From assembly GCF_030580995.1 (NCBI RefSeq), contig NZ_JAUQSZ010000002.1, positions 186,001-250,000 on the forward strand: a stretch of 64,000 nucleotides of DNA, read 5' to 3'. Both the position numbers and the translations under genes were made by a program. Of the stretch, positions 17,196 through 25,513 are shown one piece after another. Numbering within the stretch: position 1 is the first letter of the stretch; every line of letters starts with the position of its first letter. The DNA comes from Sphingomonas immobilis. GTDB lineage: Bacteria; Pseudomonadota; Alphaproteobacteria; Sphingomonadales; Sphingomonadaceae. The notes below the pieces were generated by a model, which saw only the letters and a list, made by a program, of their open reading frames with translations, had not been told where the DNA came from and made no database searches.

Positions 17196-17612
17196 TCAGC
17201 AAGGATCGTGCCGAATCTTCCGGGAGGGCGGCGCATTCTCCAGCGCGCGGATTTCCCGGATCACCGCCTGGGCATCGGCGCGGTCGATCAGTTTCTCGAT
17301 CGCGCTTTGGTCGCGCTTGGCCTCGCGGGTCTTTTCGGCGGCATGCGTGGCGACCGCCTGGGCGGCGCGCACGCGCCCCTCGGCCGCTTCCGCCGATTGA
17401 TGCAGCCGGTCGCGGAAGCGCGCGGCGGCGACCAGGGAGAAGCCCTGCGTCGAGACTTCCGACGGCGCGATCGCGTTGGCGAGCTGGGCGATGCGCGCGC
17501 GTAGCTGCGATTCGCTCTGCGCGCGGTCGTTGGCGCGCACTTCCTCCGCGCGCACCAGCCCCAGTTGCAGCGTACGGACCTTGTGGATCCGCTCGAGCTT
17601 CTTCTTATCCAT
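17196..17612 (-). CDS. fliJ: Flagellar export chaperone FliJ
   Basis: A 138-residue, highly charged, almost fully helical protein predicted as an antiparallel coiled coil, as for FliJ, which sits in the FliI ATPase ring and links it to FlhA. It overlaps fliI by 8 bases. Identification relies on position as much as on sequence. Confidence 0.85.
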   Translation of the reverse strand: MDKKKLERIHKVRTLQLGLVRAEEVRANDRAQSESQLRARIAQLANAIAPSEVSTQGFSLVAAARFRDRLHQSAEAAEGRVRAAQAVATHAAEKTREAKRDQSAIEKLIDRADAQAVIREIRALENAPPSRKIRHDPC

Positions 17613-18933
17613 CGCCGAACACGCCGGTGAGCTCCATCACGGCGTCTTCGAGCGGGATGATCTCGTCCGGGTCCTGCTTCACATATTCCATGATCGCGGG
17701 ATGGCAGGCGATGGCGGTGTCGATCGCGGGGTCGGCGCCGCCGCGATACGCGCCCATCAGCACGAGATCGCGGTTTTCCTCATAGGTCGCGAGGTGTCGC
17801 CTGAGCGTGCGCGCCGCCTTCTGGTGCGGCTTGGGCGTGATGTCGGTCATCACGCGGCTGACCGAGGGGCCGATGTCGATCGCGGGATAGACGCCGCGCT
17901 CGGCGAGCGCGCGCGACAGCACGATATGGCCGTCGAGGATCGAGCGCGCCGAGTCGACGACCGGATCGTTGCCGTCGTCACCGTCGGCGAGCACCGTGTA
18001 GATCGCGGTGATCGACCCGCCGCTGTGCACGTCGGTGCCGGCGCGTTCGATGAGATTGGGCAGCATCGCGATGGCCGACGGCGGATAGCCGCGCGCCGAC
18101 GCCGGCTCGCCCAGCGCCAGGCCGATCTCGCGGCCGGCATGGGCGACGCGGGTGAGCGAATCCATGATGAGCAGCACCTGCTTGCCCTCGGCGCGGAAGG
18201 CTTCGGCGATGGCTGTGGCGCGGAGGGCACCGCGGATACGCAGCACCGGCGAGTGATTGGCGGGCACCGCGACCACGACCGAGCGACCGCGCGCCTCGCC
18301 CGCGACCTTGGTTTCGAGGAAGTCGGCGACCTCGCGGCTGCGTTCGCCGATCAGGCCGATGACGACGACGTCGGCCTTGGCGGCGCGCACGATCATGCCG
18401 AGCAGCACCGACTTGCCGACGCCCGAACCGGCCATAATGCCGATGCGCTGGCCCTGGCCGACCGTGAGCAGGCCGTTGATCGCACGCACGCCGACGTCGA
18501 GCGGCTTCAGCACGCGGCCACGATCGAGCGGGCTCTGGATCTTGCCGGCGAGCGGCCAGCGGCCAGCACCGCGAATGGGGCCGAGGCCGTCGATCGGCTT
18601 GCCTGCGCCGTCTAGCACGCGCCCGAGCAGCGCCGCGCCGACTTCCGCTTCGCCTGCGGCGCCGAGCGGGCGCACCGGCATCTGCGGGACGAGGGCGGCG
18701 GGGCCGCCGAGGTTCATCAGGAGCGTGCGTCCGTTGCGGAAACCGATCACCTCGGCCTCGACGCCCGCGCCTTTCGCGCCGACCTGGCAGACGGTGCCGA
18801 CCGGCAACGACAGGCCGATCGCCTCCATCAGGAGGCCGTCGAACGAGGCGAGCCGCCCCGACACCTTGGGTGCGGGCGCGAAACCGGGCACGCTGAGCGC
18901 GCCGAGATAATCGTCAGTGAAACGGTTGAGCAT
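17605..18933 (-). CDS. fliI: Flagellar export ATPase FliI
   Basis: A 442-residue F1-beta-like ATPase. Walker A is GSGVGKS (169-175), Walker B is in KQVLLIMDSLTRVAHAGREI, and the SGGSITAIYTVLADGDD segment is conserved. It energises and unfolds export substrates. The ATG at 18931-18933 overlaps the fliH stop (TGATG). Confidence 0.96.
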   Translation of the reverse strand: MLNRFTDDYLGALSVPGFAPAPKVSGRLASFDGLLMEAIGLSLPVGTVCQVGAKGAGVEAEVIGFRNGRTLLMNLGGPAALVPQMPVRPLGAAGEAEVGAALLGRVLDGAGKPIDGLGPIRGAGRWPLAGKIQSPLDRGRVLKPLDVGVRAINGLLTVGQGQRIGIMAGSGVGKSVLLGMIVRAAKADVVVIGLIGERSREVADFLETKVAGEARGRSVVVAVPANHSPVLRIRGALRATAIAEAFRAEGKQVLLIMDSLTRVAHAGREIGLALGEPASARGYPPSAIAMLPNLIERAGTDVHSGGSITAIYTVLADGDDGNDPVVDSARSILDGHIVLSRALAERGVYPAIDIGPSVSRVMTDITPKPHQKAARTLRRHLATYEENRDLVLMGAYRGGADPAIDTAIACHPAIMEYVKQDPDEIIPLEDAVMELTGVFGDG

Positions 18934-19709
18934 CAGGCGTCCGAATGGGGCATGGCGACACGCTCGATCGCCTGCGAAAGCTGTTCGAGCCACAGGTCTG
19001 GCCCGTCCTCGACGATGGTCGAGGCGGATTCGAGCAGGAAACTGCCGCGCGCGATGGTGGCGTCGCCGACCGCGAAGATCGTCTTGGGCAATTTGCCTTC
19101 GAGCAGCGCGACATCGTCGGGATGGACGTGGAGCATCGCGCTTTCGGACGCATCGCTCAGCATATCGGTGGCGGTCGCGATGCGCTTGGCGAGGCGGTCG
19201 GGCGCGACGCCCACTTCGCCGACCAGTTGCGCGACGAGATAGAGGACGGTCTGGCGCAGCCGCTGCGCGATCTGCTCGCGGTTCAGCCGGCCCTCGGAGC
19301 CGAGAGCGGCGACGATGCCCTCGATCAGCGCACGGTCACGGTCCGCACCGGCGCGCGCCTCGGCGAGCCCGGCGGCATAGCCTTCGTCGAAGCCCGCGGT
19401 GTGCGCCGCCTCGACGGGATCGATGAAATCGCTCGCCGCCGCCGCTGCCGCATTGGCCGCCGCGTCGAGCTCGAACGGATCCCAGCCCTCGGTCGGGTTC
19501 GCACCCGGATCGGCGGGGGAAAAGTGCTTCGGCCCTTCGCTTTTCGCGAAACCGGTCGGGCCGGTGCCCGTCATGGCCCCATGAACGAAGGAATCGCGGA
19601 TATCGGTGGGCGCGAAGCCCTGCGGCACGCTGAACGCGCGCTGCAATGCCTGCGCCAGAGCATCGTGACGGGCGGCGAGGCCGCTGGTGAAGCCGGACAT
19701 ATCAGACAT
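18933..19709 (-). CDS. fliH: Flagellar export ATPase regulator FliH
   Basis: A 258-residue protein. The central part is Ala/Glu-rich and helical with GxxxG-like repeats (GFDEGYAAGLAEARAG), and the C-terminal domain resembles the FliH/YscL stator family. FliH holds FliI as a heterotrimer. The start could be 19709 (used, overlapping the end of fliG by 8 bases) or the ATG at 19700. Confidence 0.88.
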   Translation of the reverse strand: MSDMSGFTSGLAARHDALAQALQRAFSVPQGFAPTDIRDSFVHGAMTGTGPTGFAKSEGPKHFSPADPGANPTEGWDPFELDAAANAAAAAASDFIDPVEAAHTAGFDEGYAAGLAEARAGADRDRALIEGIVAALGSEGRLNREQIAQRLRQTVLYLVAQLVGEVGVAPDRLAKRIATATDMLSDASESAMLHVHPDDVALLEGKLPKTIFAVGDATIARGSFLLESASTIVEDGPDLWLEQLSQAIERVAMPHSDA

Positions 19710-20709
19710 AATCGTCGTCGCCGCCGCCCATCTGGATGGTGCCGTCCTTGGCAAGGTTGCGGGCGATCTGGATGATCACCTTCTGCGCCTCGAGGACTTC
19801 GGAGAGCTTCATCGGGCCGCGTGCCTCCATCTCGTCGCGGATGCCATCGGCCGCGCGGGCGGACATGCAGCCGAGGAAGCGGTTGCGGCCCGTCTCGTCC
19901 ACGCCTTTCAGCGCGCGGCTCAAGGTATCGCCGTCGATGTTGCGGATCAGGGCGCCCAGGTTCTTGTCGTCGAGATCGAGCAGATTGTCGAAGACGAACA
20001 TCGCCTCCTCGATCTGCTTGGCGACCTCGCGGTCGATCTTGAACAGCTTCGGCATGACGCGCTGCTCGGTGGATTTGCGCGCGCTCGACATGATCTTCGC
20101 CGCCTCGCGCGTACCGCCGAGCATGACGCCAGCACCCGCCTTGGGCGCGGCGGAGCGCTTGCCGAGTACGGTCTTGAGCGTCTCGATCGCCTCGGGCGTG
20201 ACGGGGCCCAGCCGCGCGACGCGGTGGAGGATGTCGGGCTGCATGCCGTCGGGCAGCGATTCGAGCACCTGCGCCGCGACGGCGGGATCGAGATTGGCGA
20301 TCAGCACGGCGGCGATCTGCGGATGCTCCTTTTCGATCATGGAGGCGATCTCGCTCGCGTCGAGCCAGTCGAGCAGTTCGATCTGGCAGGATTCCTCCGG
20401 CGGCACGATGCGGGCGATCACGCTGTCGGCCTTCTCGCGGCCGAGCGCGCGCGTCATCACCGCCTCGATCTTCGGGCGCGGATCGAACGAAACGCCGCTG
20501 CGGTCGCGCGCCTTTTCGACGAAATCGTCGAGCACGCCCTGCATCTCGCTCTCGCTGACGTCGGCGACGGCGAACATCGCCTTGCCGAGCTGGCGGACCT
20601 CTTCGGGATCGAGCTTCTGCAGGATCGCGGCGGCCTCTTCCTCGTCGACGAGCATCATCAGGACGGCGGCGCGTTCGACGCCGGTATAGATACGGGCAGG
20701 AGCGTTCAT
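19702..20709 (-). CDS. fliG: Flagellar motor switch protein FliG
   Basis: A 335-residue protein with the FliG N, middle and C domains: RAAVLMMLVDEEEAAAIL at the start, an EHPQIAAVLIANLDP middle segment, and a C domain (MFVFDNLLDLDDKNLGALIRNID) bearing charged residues that meet MotA for torque. Normal length. Its start overlaps the fliF stop by 4 bases. Confidence 0.96.
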   Translation of the reverse strand: MNAPARIYTGVERAAVLMMLVDEEEAAAILQKLDPEEVRQLGKAMFAVADVSESEMQGVLDDFVEKARDRSGVSFDPRPKIEAVMTRALGREKADSVIARIVPPEESCQIELLDWLDASEIASMIEKEHPQIAAVLIANLDPAVAAQVLESLPDGMQPDILHRVARLGPVTPEAIETLKTVLGKRSAAPKAGAGVMLGGTREAAKIMSSARKSTEQRVMPKLFKIDREVAKQIEEAMFVFDNLLDLDDKNLGALIRNIDGDTLSRALKGVDETGRNRFLGCMSARAADGIRDEMEARGPMKLSEVLEAQKVIIQIARNLAKDGTIQMGGGDDDYV

Positions 20710-22493
20710 GACTTTGCGTCCGCCTTGATCATGTCGCGGACCGCGAGGGCGGCGCGCGCGGGGTTATCGCGGGTGAAGCCGCGGACCATGTCGATCCGGT
20801 CCTCGAAATCGCGGGCGTCCTCGATCTCGGCGATCGTGACGGGGGGGGCGGGCGGACGGACGCTGCGGACCTGGCCACCTTCGCCGTCGTCCTCGACCAT
20901 CTCGTCGCCTTCGGTCGCCTGGCGGCGCGTGCTGCGGCGGGCGGCGATGCGCTGTTCGACCTGCGTGTCGGACGATTTCTTGAGGATCGCCTTGGCGAGC
21001 GGACGGACACCGAGGAACAGCACGAGAAGGGCAATGACGATGGCGGTCGCGTTGCGCGCCACGACGGGCACCCAGCCGGATTCATACCAGGGCGGTCCCT
21101 TGTTCTCCAGTGCGGTGGCACCGGCGAACTTGCGGCTGACCACGACGATCTGGTCGTTGCGGGCTGCATCCGCGCCGACGGCGGTGCGGACGAGCTGCGT
21201 GATCTGCTGGATCTCGACCGGCGAGCGCGGCTTGCCGGTATCGGGATCGCGCAGCAGGACGGCGACCGAGAGGCGCTTGATCGCGCCGGGCGCGGCCCGC
21301 GTGACGGACACTTCCTTGCCGAGATCATAGGCGCGGGCATATTGGTCGGTCGATTTCATCGCGTCCGACACGGCGGCACCGGCGGCCTGCACGACACCGG
21401 CGGTCGAGCCGGGTGCGGGCGTGGTACCGGCGGCAGGCGTAGCACCCGGCGTCGGGGTCGGAGTCGGCTTGGGAACGCTCAGCGTCGAGGCCGGCGGCGG
21501 CGTGTTCGACAGCGCGCCGGGGATGCCGCCGGGTGCCGCTTCGTCGGCGCCCGCCTTGGCCCACTGGCCCTGCTCGGCGCGCAGCGCGCCCTGCTTGTCG
21601 TAGCTTTCGCGCGTCGCCTGCGTCTCGTCGAGGTCGACGTCGGCCTGGATCTCGGTGGTGAAATTGCCCGCGCCGACCAGCGGCGTGAGGAGCTGCATCA
21701 CCTGCGCGCGGTACTTCTCCTCGACGGTGCGCTGGAAGCGGATGCGCTCGTCGCCGGCGGCACCCTGCGCGCTCTGGTCGCTGCCCTTGGTGAGCAGGCC
21801 GCCCATCTGGTCGACGATCGTGACGGCGTCGGGCTTCATGCCGGGTACGGATGACGCGACGAGATTGATGATCGAGGACACCTGCGCATCGCCGAGCGAA
21901 CGGCCGGGCTGCAGCTTGACGATCACCGATGCGGACGGCGCGGCATTGTCGCGAACAAACACCGAAGCCTCGGGCGTGGCGAGATGGACGCGCGCCTCGG
22001 CGACGGCGTCGATCTCCTGAATCGAGCGGGCGAGCTCGGTCTCGCGCGCCTGGCGGAGGCGTTCGCCTTCCACCGCGCGGCTGACGCCCATCGGCAACTG
22101 ATCGAGGATCGCATAGCCGCCGGGTGCCGCTTTCGGCAGGCCTTGCCCGGCGAGCAGGATGCGGGCGCGGGAATAATCGTCCTCGCCCACGGTCAGCGCG
22201 CCGGTGCCCTCGTCGATGCGGGACTTGATGTTGGCGGCGGTGAGCGCGGTGGTGACGGCCGACTTGTCCGCATCCGGGAGCCCGGAGAACAACGTCTTCT
22301 GCGTCGGCGTGGCGAGCATCATCCAGGCGCCGGCGGCGGCCGCGACGAGGCCGATCAGCAGGATCATCGGCAGGCTGCGGCGCACCGCAGGCTGCGCGAG
22401 CATATCCTGGATCTGCCGCAGCGGGTTGGCGAAGCGTTCGGGCACCAGACTGGAGCCGGAGACGACGGTGGAGGGGGTGAGGGCGTTGCTCAT
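20706..22493 (-). CDS. fliF: Flagellar MS-ring protein FliF
   Basis: A 595-residue protein with two membrane helices (about 42-62 and 455-475), ring-building motifs in the periplasmic part (TQKTLFSGLPDADKSAV, ARVHLATPEASVF), a low-complexity Pro/Thr loop near 320-365, and a cytoplasmic tail that binds FliG. Normal length. It starts 5 bases after the fliE stop. Confidence 0.96.
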   Translation of the reverse strand: MSNALTPSTVVSGSSLVPERFANPLRQIQDMLAQPAVRRSLPMILLIGLVAAAAGAWMMLATPTQKTLFSGLPDADKSAVTTALTAANIKSRIDEGTGALTVGEDDYSRARILLAGQGLPKAAPGGYAILDQLPMGVSRAVEGERLRQARETELARSIQEIDAVAEARVHLATPEASVFVRDNAAPSASVIVKLQPGRSLGDAQVSSIINLVASSVPGMKPDAVTIVDQMGGLLTKGSDQSAQGAAGDERIRFQRTVEEKYRAQVMQLLTPLVGAGNFTTEIQADVDLDETQATRESYDKQGALRAEQGQWAKAGADEAAPGGIPGALSNTPPPASTLSVPKPTPTPTPGATPAAGTTPAPGSTAGVVQAAGAAVSDAMKSTDQYARAYDLGKEVSVTRAAPGAIKRLSVAVLLRDPDTGKPRSPVEIQQITQLVRTAVGADAARNDQIVVVSRKFAGATALENKGPPWYESGWVPVVARNATAIVIALLVLFLGVRPLAKAILKKSSDTQVEQRIAARRSTRRQATEGDEMVEDDGEGGQVRSVRPPAPPVTIAEIEDARDFEDRIDMVRGFTRDNPARAALAVRDMIKADAKS

Positions 22494-22498
22494 CTACA

Positions 22499-22852
22499 TT
22501 ACACCGGCATGCTCATGATGTCCTTGTAGGCGGACAGGATCTTGTTGCGGACTTGCAGCGTCGCCTCGAAGCCGACCGAAGCCTGCTGACGGGCGAGCAT
22601 CACCTTGGCGATGTCGATATTTTCGCCGCGCTCATAGGCTTCGGAGAGCTTGCTGGCCTGCTCCTGACCCTGATTGACTGCCTTCAGCGCGTCTTCCATC
22701 GACGCGGCGAAGCTGGCGGGCTTGGACGCGGCGGCGGGCGCATCAGCACCGGCGGCGGCATTGGCCTTGGACAGCGCCTGATTGCGTTCCAGGATCTGCG
22801 CACGCAGCGCCATCACCCGGTCGACCCCCATCGGGCCCGAGATCGTGCTCAT
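22499..22852 (-). CDS. fliE: Flagellar hook-basal body adaptor FliE
   Basis: A 117-residue protein whose C-terminal half (DIAKVMLARQQASVGFEATLQVRNKILSAYKDIM) is the FliE core that links the MS ring to the rod. The N-terminus is variable, as in the family. The start overlaps the flbD stop by 4 bases. Confidence 0.93.
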   Translation of the reverse strand: MSTISGPMGVDRVMALRAQILERNQALSKANAAAGADAPAAASKPASFAASMEDALKAVNQGQEQASKLSEAYERGENIDIAKVMLARQQASVGFEATLQVRNKILSAYKDIMSMPV

Positions 22853-24171
22853 GCCGACATGACCTTATACTGACCGTGGCGTGCGCCGCGGGTGATGTCC
22901 TCACCCTGCTCGCGCGCCTTGGCGAGACGGTAGCGCAGGGTGCGCTCCGAAATGCCGAGGCGGCGGGCGGTTTCGATCCGGCTGCCGCCGCACGCGGCGA
23001 GCGTGTCGCGGATCGCCTGGAATTCATGCATCTGGACGATGTTGCCGAGCGTGGCGGGCGCTTCCGTCGGCGCTGCGGCCTGCGGGAAGGCGAGCACCGG
23101 CGCGACGCTGACCGGGGCGGGCTGCGGCACCGAAGGCGCGCGGTCGAAGACGATATGCTCGGCCGCGATCGTGTCGCCACCGGCAAAGAGCAGGGCGCGC
23201 TGGATCACGTTTTCCAGCTCGCGGACGTTGCCGGGCCAGACATGCTCCATCAGCGCATCGATCGCCGATCCGTCGAGCCACGGCGTCGTCACGCGGTTGC
23301 CGGCGTGGCGCAGCACCATCGTCGCGGCGAGCGCGGGGATATCCTGCGGGCGCTCGCACAGCGGCTTGGTGGTGAGCGGGAAGACCGACAGGCGGTAGTA
23401 AAGATCGGCGCGGAAATTGCCGGCGGCGACCTCGTCCTGCAGGTCGCGGTTGGCGCAGGCGATGACGCGCACGTCGATCGGGATCGGCTGCGATGCGCCG
23501 ATCGGCACGACCTCACGCTCCTGCAGCACGCGCAGCAGCTTGGCCTGGAGCTGGACCGGCATCTCGGCGATCTCGTCGAGCAGCAGCGTGCCGCCGTGCG
23601 CGGCGCGGAAGAAGCCCTCGCCGGCGTTGGCGGCGCCGGTGAAGGCGCCCTTCTGGTGGCCGAACAGCAGCGCCTCGAGCATCGATTCCGGCAGGGCGGC
23701 GCAGTTGATCGCGATGAACGGGCCGTCGCGGCGATCCGAACCAAGATGAATCGCGCGCGCGAGGACTTCCTTGCCGGTGCCGGTCGGACCGTTGATCAGG
23801 ACGGTGATGTCGGCGGAGGCGACGCGCTCGGCGAGGGCATAGAGCGCGAGGCTCTCGGGATCGGCGGCGGTCGGCAGCTCGGGGCCGGCGACCAGCGCGC
23901 GGACGAAGGCGTTGCCGACGGCGGCGTCTTCATGATCGAAGGCGACGCGCGCGGGCGAGCCGTCGCGCGATGGGACGATGTAGCGCCCTTCGTTGCCGAG
24001 GATGACGGTGCGCGCCGGAGCCGGCGGCACTTCGCCTTCCGCGACCAGATAGATGTCGCCCGGCTGAAGCTTGCCGCTGGCATTGGCAATCTGGAACCCC
24101 TGCGCGCGCAGCGAGGACACCAGAGTGAACTTCTGCTGGAGTACGGCAGCCGATGGAACGATCGAACGCAT
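22849..24171 (-). CDS. flbD: Sigma-54-dependent flagellar activator (FlbD/FleQ type)
   Basis: A 440-residue bacterial enhancer-binding protein. AAA+ domain: Walker A GPTGTGKE (128-135), sigma-54 contact loop GAFTGA (175-180), Walker B GTLLLDE (194-200), R-finger region FRADLYYRLSVFPL. The C-terminus has a Fis-type helix-turn-helix (GSRIETARRLGISERTLRYRLAKAR). The first 105 residues do not form a recognisable receiver: no DD pair or phospho-acceptor pattern is visible, so activation is not by classical phosphorylation. It heads the fli string and is flanked by palindrome arrays it may bind. FlbD and FleQ are the closest known roles; the symbol is by analogy with Caulobacter. Confidence 0.85.
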   Translation of the reverse strand: MRSIVPSAAVLQQKFTLVSSLRAQGFQIANASGKLQPGDIYLVAEGEVPPAPARTVILGNEGRYIVPSRDGSPARVAFDHEDAAVGNAFVRALVAGPELPTAADPESLALYALAERVASADITVLINGPTGTGKEVLARAIHLGSDRRDGPFIAINCAALPESMLEALLFGHQKGAFTGAANAGEGFFRAAHGGTLLLDEIAEMPVQLQAKLLRVLQEREVVPIGASQPIPIDVRVIACANRDLQDEVAAGNFRADLYYRLSVFPLTTKPLCERPQDIPALAATMVLRHAGNRVTTPWLDGSAIDALMEHVWPGNVRELENVIQRALLFAGGDTIAAEHIVFDRAPSVPQPAPVSVAPVLAFPQAAAPTEAPATLGNIVQMHEFQAIRDTLAACGGSRIETARRLGISERTLRYRLAKAREQGEDITRGARHGQYKVMSA

Positions 24172-24215
24172 GAATCTTCTTCCCTCTTGTCGCGAGAAGG
24201 AATGCGGCCGGGATG

Positions 24216-24231
24216 GTAAACGCGGGGTTAA
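24216..24231 (-). promoter_or_regulatory. CtrA-like box upstream of flbD
   Basis: On the minus strand TTAA-N7-TTTAC (spacer CCCCGCG), one mismatch from the CtrA consensus TTAA-N7-TTAAC. It lies 45-60 bases before the flbD start, where CtrA usually sits on class II flagellar promoters. Inference from motif and position. Confidence 0.45.
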
Positions 24232-24236
24232 GCACG

Positions 24237-24251
24237 TTGCCGGGGCGGCAA
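24237..24251. promoter_or_regulatory. Single CGGCAA-type palindrome near flbD
   Basis: TTGCCG-GGG-CGGCAA, the same half-sites as in the arrays at 24313-24372 and 33598-33657 but in inverted order. It is about 65 bases upstream of the flbD start, so it could be an autoregulatory site. Confidence 0.4.
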
Positions 24252-24312
24252 GTTATTTCCGCCTGCAATCCCGTAAGGCAAAATACCTAGGTTTCCCGGT
24301 GGTTTGCGCCGA

Positions 24313-24372
24313 CCGGCAAGGCCTTTCCGGCAAGCGGCAACTTTTTGCCTAAAGCCCGGCAACGCTCTGCCG
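24313..24372. promoter_or_regulatory. Array of three CGGCAA/TTGCCG palindromes (putative activator sites)
   Basis: Palindromes at 24313-24330 (CCGGCAAGG/CCTTTCCGG), 24335-24350 (CGGCAA-CTTT-TTGCCT) and 24357-24372 (CGGCAA-CGCT-CTGCCG). Centres are 21 and 22 bp apart, two helical turns, so the sites face one side of the DNA. The third differs by a single base from a palindrome at 33619-33634 and overlaps the -10 of the fliC1 promoter. Confidence 0.6.
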
Positions 24373-24376
24373 TTTC
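24350..24376 (+). promoter_or_regulatory. Sigma-28 (FliA)-like promoter of fliC1
   Basis: TAAA at 24350-24353, 15 bases, GCCGTTTC at 24369-24376. The predicted leader is about 60 bases. The enteric FliA consensus is TAAA-N15-GCCGATAA. Confidence 0.65.
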
Positions 24377-24443
24377 TCATTTTGGCAGCTTGGCCCTCCG
24401 CATTCGGGTGGGGGCGGTGAAGTGGCCAAGAAGGAGATTTGAA

Positions 24444-25265
24444 ATGACTGTTATCGGTACGAACATTTCGGCGCTCCGCGCCGCCAACGCCACGACCTCG
24501 GCCAGCTCGATGCTGCAGGTCGCCCAGAACCGCCTGTCGACCGGCAAGCGCATCAACTCGGCAGCAGACGACGCCGCCGGCCTCGCGATCTCGGCAACCA
24601 TGACCGCCCAGATCCGCGGCATGAACCAGGGCATCCGCAACGCCAACGACGGCGTTTCGATGGCGCAGACGGCAGAAGGCGCGCTCGACGAAGTCACCAA
24701 CATGCTGCAGCGTATGCGTGAGCTGACCGTGCAGGGCCTGAACGGCACCTACTCGACCACCGACGCGACGAACCTGCAGGCCGAAAAGGACGCCCTCGCT
24801 ACGCAGATCAGCAGCGTTCTCGCCAATACCAAGTTCAACGGCCAGGCTTTGTTCGACGGCACCGCCGGCACCAGCGGCTCGGTGAAGATCCAGTCCGGCG
24901 CCAACACGGCGGACACGGTCACGCTGACCTTCGGCAACCTGAAGGCTGACACGGCGATCACCAACGTCGCCGGCGCCAGCGCTGAAGCGGCGAGCACGAC
25001 GCTCGACAAGTACGACACGGCGATCGCCAAGGTTGCCTCGACCCGCGCCAAGCTCGGCGCGTCCGAGAACCAGCTGGCGTCTTCGGTCAACACGATGACC
25101 GCGAACTCGACCAACCTCAGCGACGCACGCAGCCGCATCGAGGACGCCGACTTCTCGGCCGAGACGACGAACCTCGCCAAGGCGCAGATCCTGAGCCAGG
25201 CATCGACCGCGATGCTCGCCCAGGCGAACCAGACGGCACAGAGCGTTCTGAAGCTGCTCCAGTAA
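24444..25265 (+). CDS. fliC: Flagellin (first copy)
   Basis: A 273-residue flagellin, short, with D0/D1 domains and only a small variable centre. The N-terminus (MTVIGTNISALRA, RLSTGKRINSAADDAAGLAI) and C-terminus (ARSRIEDADFSAETTNLAKAQIL, MLAQANQTAQSVLKLLQ) are the conserved flagellin ends. AAGGAG sits 8 bases upstream of the ATG. It is similar to the second copy over both ends and differs mainly in the middle. Filament subunit, exported through FlhA/FliI with FliS. Confidence 0.96.
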   Translation: MTVIGTNISALRAANATTSASSMLQVAQNRLSTGKRINSAADDAAGLAISATMTAQIRGMNQGIRNANDGVSMAQTAEGALDEVTNMLQRMRELTVQGLNGTYSTTDATNLQAEKDALATQISSVLANTKFNGQALFDGTAGTSGSVKIQSGANTADTVTLTFGNLKADTAITNVAGASAEAASTTLDKYDTAIAKVASTRAKLGASENQLASSVNTMTANSTNLSDARSRIEDADFSAETTNLAKAQILSQASTAMLAQANQTAQSVLKLLQ

Positions 25266-25357
25266 GCACTTCTGGCTCCGGCACGCTTCCCCCCGGGCTA
25301 ACCGGGGCCAGCAGATGACCCTTTTTCCAGAGTACGGAAAGACGGGGCGTCGCGAGA

Positions 25358-25385
25358 GACCCCGGCGGCACCAGCCGCCGGGGTC
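25358..25385 (+). terminator. fliC1 terminator hairpin
   Basis: A perfect 12-bp stem, GACCCCGGCGGC / GCCGCCGGGGTC, with an ACCA loop. It follows a weaker CCCCGGG-type hairpin near 25290. No long T-run follows. Confidence 0.7.
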
Positions 25386-25421
25386 TTCAGCGGGCACGCA
25401 AAAAATAATTTCGTGTTATCC

Positions 25422-25448
25422 TAAATGACCGGTGAACGCGGTCGTTTG
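25422..25448 (+). promoter_or_regulatory. Sigma-28 (FliA)-like promoter of fliC2
   Basis: TAAA at 25422-25425, 15 bases, GTCGTTTG at 25441-25448. The predicted leader is about 59 bases, almost the same as for fliC1. Confidence 0.65.
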
Positions 25449-25513
25449 TTGCCATTGACGGCTCCACCTTCGCCAGGGGGCGCGGGGGATCGTCGGGTAC
25501 ATGGAGACACGTA

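Noticed and set aside
24260..24310. Sigma-54 promoter for flbD on the minus strand
   Set aside because: TTGC-like -12 elements occur, but the -24 position reads CC or CG instead of GG in each register.
24385..24410. TTTTGGCAGCTTGGCC as a sigma-54 promoter of fliC1
   Set aside because: The GG and GC elements do not have the required 10-base spacing in any register, and a well-spaced sigma-28-like site is present instead.
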